The notes under the pieces: generated by a model
The model's database searches: none
What the model was told of the DNA's origin: nothing
What the model saw: the letters and a program-made list of their open reading frames with translations, nothing else
Assembly: GCA_019163135.1 (NCBI GenBank)
Contig: JAFLKR010000077.1
Coordinates: 1 to 36,987 of the forward strand
DNA from: Desulfobulbaceae bacterium
Lineage (GTDB): Bacteria; Desulfobacterota; Desulfobulbia; Desulfobulbales; Desulfobulbaceae
Length of the DNA: 36,987 nt
Direction of reading: 5' to 3'
Part shown: piece after piece, positions 33,153 through 36,987 of the stretch
Numbering within the stretch: position 1 is the stretch's first letter
Layout: each line of letters starts with the position of its first letter
Program-made: the position numbers and the translations under genes

Positions 33153-33224
33153 ATGGGCGACAAAGGGTCGAGTCACGATAAATCTTTTCGAGTAAACGAG
33201 GATGCCCACTTGGGCACTAAATAA
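33153..33224 (+). CDS. Possible 23-residue peptide
   Basis: ATG at 33153 follows TGGAGGAAAAA, a strong ribosome site, and encodes a hydrophilic 23-residue peptide (MGDKGSSHDKSFRVNEDA and a short tail) to the TAA at 33222. It may be a leader peptide, the start of a decayed gene, or chance. The remainder of 33024-33460 holds only the right iteron pair and a possible hairpin (ATGAGGGTT / AACCTCAT near 33247-33272). Confidence 0.35.
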   Translation: MGDKGSSHDKSFRVNEDAHLGTK

Positions 33225-33344
33225 AATCAGCCGGCTTTGTAAATTTATGAGGGTTACAAAATTAACCTCATTGAGTTTAATGGTTCGGGGTTTTAAAATA
33301 TTTGGATATCATTGGGAGCAAGCCCAAATTAAATCCAAAGATCC

Positions 33345-33365
33345 GATGTACTTTTGATGTACTTT
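33345..33365. repeat. Right subterminal iteron pair
   Basis: Identical over 21 bases and in the same orientation as 27841-27861: two tandem GATGTACTTT units one base apart. It lies 102 bases inside the right direct repeat. Confidence 0.75.
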
Positions 33366-33460
33366 TATCTAGTTTCAAGGCGTAAAACAGTGATTATTGT
33401 TGCTCGGTAATGTTTATGCAAATACCTAACAATACAGTAAAACGGATCGGAGAGTGACAT

Positions 33461-35332
33461 TTGGAACCGCCTACATCAAACCCTGAGAAGCCTGTTGCTT
33501 CTCAGGACGGCTCATCCCCGCTGTCCGCCGAATTCCTTGCCACCGTCAGCCACGGGCCGGGCGTCTACCAGATGCTGGCCAAGAAGCAAGTGCTCTATGT
33601 GGGCAAGGCTCGCGACCTGCGTAAGCGCCTCAGCCAGTACGCCCATTTCACCGGCCCGGTCCACTCCAAAACCGCGGTCATGCTCTCGCATGTCCAGCGG
33701 GTGGAGACCATCCTCACCACCACCGAAAAAGAGGCCTTAATTCTCGAGGCCTCGCTGATCAAACAACACCGGCCGCGCTACAATGTCATCCTCCGCGACG
33801 ACAAAAATTATCCGCTGATCAAGGTGACCACCCGCGACCCCTGGCCGCGCATCGTGGTCACCCGCAAACGGCTGCGCGACGGCAACCGCTACTTCGGCCC
33901 TTATTCCTCGGGCACCGCGATGCGGACCACCCTGCAGCTGCTCTACGCCCAGTTCCCCCTGCGGCGTTGCAAGACGGTGCGCGAACGCCAGCGTCCCTGC
34001 CTCAATTATCAGATGGGCCGCTGCCTCGCTCCCTGCGCCGGCAAGGTCAATGCCGAGGACTATCAGCAGATGGTGCATGATATCCTGCTCATCCTCGAGG
34101 GTAAGGTCACCGAGGTGATCCGCGCCTTGAACGAAAAAATGGCGCAGGCCTCGGCGGAGCTGGCCTTTGAACAGGCAGCCCTTTACCGTGACCAGATCCG
34201 CGCCTTGACCAAAACCACCGAACACCAGGCCATCGTCGCCGAACACCACCTCGACCAGGACGTCTTCGGCATTCACCGCCAGGACGCCTCGGTGGGCGTG
34301 GCCCTGCTTTTTGTCCGGGGCGGCATGATCACCGGGGCCCAGACCTTTTTCCTGGCCGATCCCCTGGGCGAAGACGAGAACCTCCTGGCCCAGACCCTCC
34401 TGCTCTACTATTCCAATGAACGTCAGCCGCCCCGCGAACTGCTGCTGCCTTTTGCAATTGAAGACCAGGAACTGATTGCCGAACGCCTGGCCGAATTGCG
34501 CGAGGGGCCTGTGACCTTAGCCGCCCCCCAGCGCGGCAAACGGATGCAATTGATGCAGATGGCGACCGCCAATGCCGCCCAGATCTTCTCCGAAGCGACC
34601 AAAAAGATCGAGTCCTGGGAGACTCTGGCCGTGGCTCTGCAGAGCAAGCTTCGGCTGGTCAATCGGCCGGAGACCATCGAATGCCTCGACATCTCCAACC
34701 TCATGGGCAAACAGGCGGTGGGCTCGCTGGTCTGTTTTGTTCGCGGCGAAAAGGCGGTCAAGCAGTTCCGCCACTACCGGATAAAATTGCAAGACACCCC
34801 GGATGATTATGCGATGATGCGCGAGGTTTTGGAACGACGCATGACCAAAGGGGTCGAGATCGACAATCTCCCCGATCTGCTGCTGCTTGATGGCGGCAAG
34901 GGCCAGTTGCAGGTAGCCTTTGAGGTGCTGTCCCGCTTCAACCTCCTGGAAACCGTGGATCTGGCGGCCATTGCCAAGGAAAAAGCCGAGGAAGGCGAAA
35001 AGCTGTTCCGGCCGGGGCGCAAGAATCCGATCCTGCTGCCAGCGCATTCACCGGTGCTGCTTTATTTGATGCGCATCCGCGACGAGGCCCACCGCTTCGG
35101 CATCACCTTCCACCGCAAACTGCGCGGCAAGGAGCAATTGCATTCGCAACTCGACCGGATCGAAGGCATCGGCCCCCTGCGCAAAAAGCGGTTACTGCAA
35201 ACGCTCGGCAGCTTCAAACGGGTGCAAGAAGCCGGGATCGACGATCTGGCCGCGGTGCCCGGCATCGGCCCGGAGCTGGCGCGCCAACTCTACGCCCAAC
35301 TTCACCCGGAGGCCCACGATGCAACCGGATGA
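33461..35332 (+). CDS. uvrC: UvrABC excinuclease subunit C, with a start supplied by the element
   Basis: A 623-residue nuclease that makes both incisions in nucleotide excision repair. Domains: GIY-YIG (about 25-105; GPGVYQMLAKKQVLYVGKARD), a Cys-rich loop (RRCKTVRERQRPCLNYQMGRCLAPC), a UVR motif (about 205-245) that meets UvrB, the RNase H-like C-terminal nuclease with ECLDISN and LLLLDGGKGQL, and two helix-hairpin-helix motifs (IEGIGPLRKKRLL, VPGIGPELARQLY). The start is TTG at 33461 with GGAG 9 bases upstream. Residues 4 onward (PTSNPEKP) match the frame opened by the ATG at 27747, so the element replaced only the first codons. The BFD-like gene overlaps its end by 14 bases. Confidence 0.95.
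   Translation: MEPPTSNPEKPVASQDGSSPLSAEFLATVSHGPGVYQMLAKKQVLYVGKARDLRKRLSQYAHFTGPVHSKTAVMLSHVQRVETILTTTEKEALILEASLIKQHRPRYNVILRDDKNYPLIKVTTRDPWPRIVVTRKRLRDGNRYFGPYSSGTAMRTTLQLLYAQFPLRRCKTVRERQRPCLNYQMGRCLAPCAGKVNAEDYQQMVHDILLILEGKVTEVIRALNEKMAQASAELAFEQAALYRDQIRALTKTTEHQAIVAEHHLDQDVFGIHRQDASVGVALLFVRGGMITGAQTFFLADPLGEDENLLAQTLLLYYSNERQPPRELLLPFAIEDQELIAERLAELREGPVTLAAPQRGKRMQLMQMATANAAQIFSEATKKIESWETLAVALQSKLRLVNRPETIECLDISNLMGKQAVGSLVCFVRGEKAVKQFRHYRIKLQDTPDDYAMMREVLERRMTKGVEIDNLPDLLLLDGGKGQLQVAFEVLSRFNLLETVDLAAIAKEKAEEGEKLFRPGRKNPILLPAHSPVLLYLMRIRDEAHRFGITFHRKLRGKEQLHSQLDRIEGIGPLRKKRLLQTLGSFKRVQEAGIDDLAAVPGIGPELARQLYAQLHPEAHDATG
33468..33486. repeat. Right 19-bp direct repeat (att) of the uvrC element
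   Basis: CGCCTACATCAAACCCTGA, identical to 27754-27772; here it encodes uvrC codons 4-8 or so. A perfect 10-bp hairpin (33482-33506) starts inside it. Confidence 0.9.
33482..33506. other. Perfect 10-bp hairpin at the right junction
   Basis: CCTGAGAAGC (33482-33491) and GCTTCTCAGG (33497-33506) pair perfectly around CTGTT. It overlaps the last five bases of the right direct repeat and lies within the first codons of uvrC. Before integration it would have followed the dsrE-like stop, so it may be that gene's transcript end as well as a feature of the recombination site. Confidence 0.6.
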
Positions 35333-35537
35333 ACGCACCATGGCCAGGCTCAAGGCCGGCTGTATCTGCAAAGGAGTCAAGCTGATCCGCCTGATTGAGG
35401 CCATTGAAAACGGCGCCGCCAGCTTTGACGAGGTGGCCGCCGCCACCGGCATCGGCGATGGCCCCTGCCAGGGGAAACGGTGCGGGGAGAAGGTGGCGGC
35501 GTTGCTGGAGCAATATGCTGGCCGCCGCAACGGGTAG
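35319..35537 (+). CDS. BFD-like [2Fe-2S]-binding protein
   Basis: A 72-residue protein with the four-cysteine pattern of the BFD-like [2Fe-2S] fold: CIC near residues 15-17 (AGCICKGVKLIRLIEAIENG) and CQGKRC near 50-55 (TGIGDGPCQGKRCGEKV). Stand-alone versions include bacterioferritin-associated ferredoxin; the same domain also occurs in larger redox enzymes. The ATG lies 14 bases inside the uvrC end, so it is translationally coupled to it. Its partner here is unknown; no bacterioferritin gene is in the window. Confidence 0.87.
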   Translation: MQPDERTMARLKAGCICKGVKLIRLIEAIENGAASFDEVAAATGIGDGPCQGKRCGEKVAALLEQYAGRRNG

Positions 35538-35614
35538 AAATCGTGCCTAATCGAAAAAATTTGCATCATGCACCGCTCCAGGCAATGTATTCGGATCGAA
35601 CCCCCATACACAAC

Positions 35615-36550
35615 ATGAGTAAACGCATACTACGGCCATTGCCGGTTCTTCTCACCCTGGTTTTGACGCTCGTGCTGGGGGCTTGCGGGTGGTCATTTCC
35701 TCCAGGAGGCGCCCAGGACTTTCACCATCTTGTCATTCTCGGTGACCCCCATCTGCCGGGGCCCAATCTGGTACAGAAGGAAGCGGTTCTCGAAACGATC
35801 AACGCCTGGGACGATGCGGAGATGGTGATTGCGGTGGGCGATATCTGCGAGGAATACGGCACCGATGCCGAATACGCGGCGGCTGCCAGCTTTTTCAGCA
35901 AGCTTCGCAAACCACTCTTTCCGGTGGTAGGCAACCACGATTACATTTTCGCAACCCCTGCCTGGCCGGGCGGCGGCTATAACACCGGTTCCCGTGCTTC
36001 GCAAGAGGCTAAGCTGCAGACCTTTCGCACCACCTTCGGCCTGGCCAGCCATTATTACAGCAAAAAGGTCGGCAACTATTTCCTGGTCTTCCTCTCCACC
36101 GATCACGAAAGCTTTGCCACCGGACTGGCCGAGCCGCAACTCGCCTGGCTGCGCAAGCAACTGGCCCGCCATCGCCAAACGCCCACCATCATCGTTTTCC
36201 ATGGCCCCCTCATCGGCACCCAGCACAACTTCCGGCGCTACATCAACCGCCCCCACGCCGTTGCCCAACCGACAGAAGCCATCCATGCTCTGATCACCGC
36301 CAACCCGCAGGTCTTTCTCTGGGTCTCCGGCCACACCCACACCCCACCGACCGAGGCAAGCTACGCCGCCCCCATCAATGTCTATGCCGGGCAGGTAACC
36401 AACATCCACAATACCGATATGCGAGGCGCCACCCTCTGGACCAACTCCCTGTGGCTCTATCCCGACCGGGTTGAGGTCAAGACCTACAACCATCAAACCA
36501 ACACCTGGCTTCCGGCCTTGGATCGCACCATCCTGCTGCCCCGACGTTAA
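35615..36550 (+). CDS. Lipoprotein calcineurin-like metallophosphoesterase
   Basis: A 311-residue secreted phosphoesterase. The start at 35615 (MSKRILRPLPVLLTLVLTLV) gives a lipoprotein signal with lipobox LGAC, so it should be anchored to a membrane; in-frame ATGs at 35480 and 35585 are less likely. The dinuclear-metal motifs appear in order: GDPHL (DxH), VGDICEEYG (GD), VGNHDYIF (GNHD), FHGPLIG and SGHTHTPP (GHxH). Targets of such proteins range from nucleotides to phosphodiesters and cannot be told here. It follows the BFD-like gene by 77 bases, perhaps in the uvrC operon. No strong ribosome site precedes the chosen ATG. Confidence 0.88.
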   Translation: MSKRILRPLPVLLTLVLTLVLGACGWSFPPGGAQDFHHLVILGDPHLPGPNLVQKEAVLETINAWDDAEMVIAVGDICEEYGTDAEYAAAASFFSKLRKPLFPVVGNHDYIFATPAWPGGGYNTGSRASQEAKLQTFRTTFGLASHYYSKKVGNYFLVFLSTDHESFATGLAEPQLAWLRKQLARHRQTPTIIVFHGPLIGTQHNFRRYINRPHAVAQPTEAIHALITANPQVFLWVSGHTHTPPTEASYAAPINVYAGQVTNIHNTDMRGATLWTNSLWLYPDRVEVKTYNHQTNTWLPALDRTILLPRR

Positions 36551-36650
36551 TTGGCTGCATCAAAATATATCTCCAGGTTGCCGGAGAGAATCAAAGAAAG
36601 ATGGTAGGCGGGGCTGAGGGATGGCAATTGATTGATCGTGATCGATTGAT

Positions 36651-36700
36651 CGTTCCCACGCTCCAGCGTGGTAACGCAGCCAGGGACGCTCCCGCGTCCC
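36651..36700. repeat. REP-like double hairpin
   Basis: Two adjacent palindromes: CCCACGCT-CCA-GCGTGG with flanking CGTT/AACG (36651-36676), and GGGACGC-TCCC-GCGTCCC (36683-36700). This pair of motifs is familiar as a dispersed intergenic repeat in several proteobacteria. It lies about 100 bases after the phosphoesterase stop and is preceded by repeated GATCGATTGATCG-type units (36630-36652). Confidence 0.7.
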
Positions 36701-36750
36701 GTTTCATTGTCACCACCGATTAAAAACTGACCCACCAGGTGCTATTTTTC

Positions 36751-36901
36751 AGACCCACCCGCTTTGTGGCACAGTGGGTATTTGATGAAAACATTTTTCT
36801 TTCAAATCCCCTCCCAATAAGGAACGAGGGCGTTTGAAAGAAAAATGTCGCTGCGCTACAACGACAATGGGTGGTGAACCAAATCGTTGGTGGGTGGGTC
36901 T
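36751..36901. repeat. MITE-like nested inverted repeat
   Basis: AGACCCACCC (36751-36760) is matched by GGGTGGGTCT (36892-36901), and inside it ACATTTTTCTTTCAAA (36791-36806) by TTTGAAAGAAAAATGT (36833-36848), a perfect 16-bp arm, with CCCTC/GAGGG pairing further in. The 151-base unit has no coding content. It could be a miniature transposable element or a structured RNA. The rest of 36551-36987 shows no gene. Confidence 0.6.
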
Positions 36902-36987
36902 ATAATCGATCGGCGGTGACAGTTTCATTCAAACCATGAGTCAATCCCGATCAGTCCCGACTGCACACAGCGGATCGGAATCAGGTC

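Larger units (their letters stand above)
27773..33486. mobile_element. Integrated element at the dsrE/uvrC junction
   Basis: A 5.7-kb block flanked by an exact 19-bp direct repeat (27754-27772, 33468-33486). It is AT-richer than the flanking genes. Subterminal repeats, each two tandem GATGTACTTT units, lie 68 bases inside the left end (27841) and 102 inside the right (33345), as integrase arm sites would. An integrase C-terminal scrap lies at the left end. Cargo: recombination-protein-like fusion, DUF3010, RNase HI, small ORFs, RRM, RhlE-type helicase, cold-shock protein. No complete integrase or replication gene remains. Confidence 0.82.

Noticed and set aside
27841-33365. The repeated GATGTACTTT iterons as a CRISPR array
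   Set aside because: There are only two units per site, 5.5 kb between sites, no spacers and no cas genes.
27773-33486. The uvrC element as an anti-phage defence island
   Set aside because: The genes are RNA and hybrid-processing housekeeping types; no known defence domain or effector is visible. The small unknown genes leave the question open but do not support it.

Overview
The window reads as a chromosomal piece of a Gram-negative, probably sulfur-metabolising deltaproteobacterium (Desulfobacterota, Desulfobulbales-like). This is an inference from the mix of sigma-54 activators, a chemosensory operon with bacteriohemerythrin, NikR, a DsrE-family protein, QmcA/NfeD-like proteins and a BepA-like peptidase. 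No rRNA or other decisive marker is present. Most host genes are GC-rich. Two AT-richer stretches (about 15.45-18.04 kb and 27.77-33.47 kb) carry clear marks of integrated elements.

Region 1 (1-13.2 kb, all minus strand) is a chemosensory and signalling block. A large membrane histidine kinase (13195-9839) and an NtrC-type sigma-54 activator (9833-8460) form a two-component pair. Directly downstream lie two activator-site-like repeats and a consensus -24/-12 promoter (8253-8238). It reads into a response regulator, a cytoplasmic MCP-like protein with a degenerate signalling tip, a bacteriohemerythrin, a STAS protein, CheY, CheA (with two MshEN-like motifs), a membrane MCP and the start of CheW, cut by the window edge. 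The simplest reading is that the kinase/activator pair switches on the whole chemosensory operon through sigma-54.

Region 2 (13.2-18.1 kb) has a decayed coding remnant, a QmcA/NfeD-like pair, and a 2.6-kb island in the 3' end of tRNA-Ser(GGA). The island has 20-bp ends matching at 19 positions, an integrase reduced to its first ~55 residues, a DMT exporter with a His-rich tail, a small membrane protein and a zinc-ribbon/NifX-like fusion.

Region 3 (18.2-27.8 kb) is host backbone: tadA, a second sigma-54 activator whose receiver has lost its phosphorylation residues, nikR, a BepA-like M48 peptidase with TPRs, a polar amino-acid ABC transporter with two permeases, a YejF-like double ATPase and a DsrE-family protein.

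Region 4 (27.77-33.47 kb) is a second integrated element. An exact 19-bp direct repeat shows that it entered where the 3' end of the dsrE-like gene overlapped the original start of uvrC. It now supplies uvrC with a new Shine-Dalgarno and a TTG start in the same frame. Its genes centre on nucleic-acid handling: a Rad52/Erf-like N-terminus fused to an integrase C-terminal scrap, a DUF3010 protein, RNase HI, an RRM protein, a RhlE-type DEAD-box helicase and a cold-shock protein, plus small unknown ORFs.

Region 5 (33.46-36.99 kb) holds uvrC, a BFD-like [2Fe-2S] protein and a lipoprotein metallophosphoesterase, then non-coding DNA with a REP-like double hairpin and a MITE-like nested inverted repeat.
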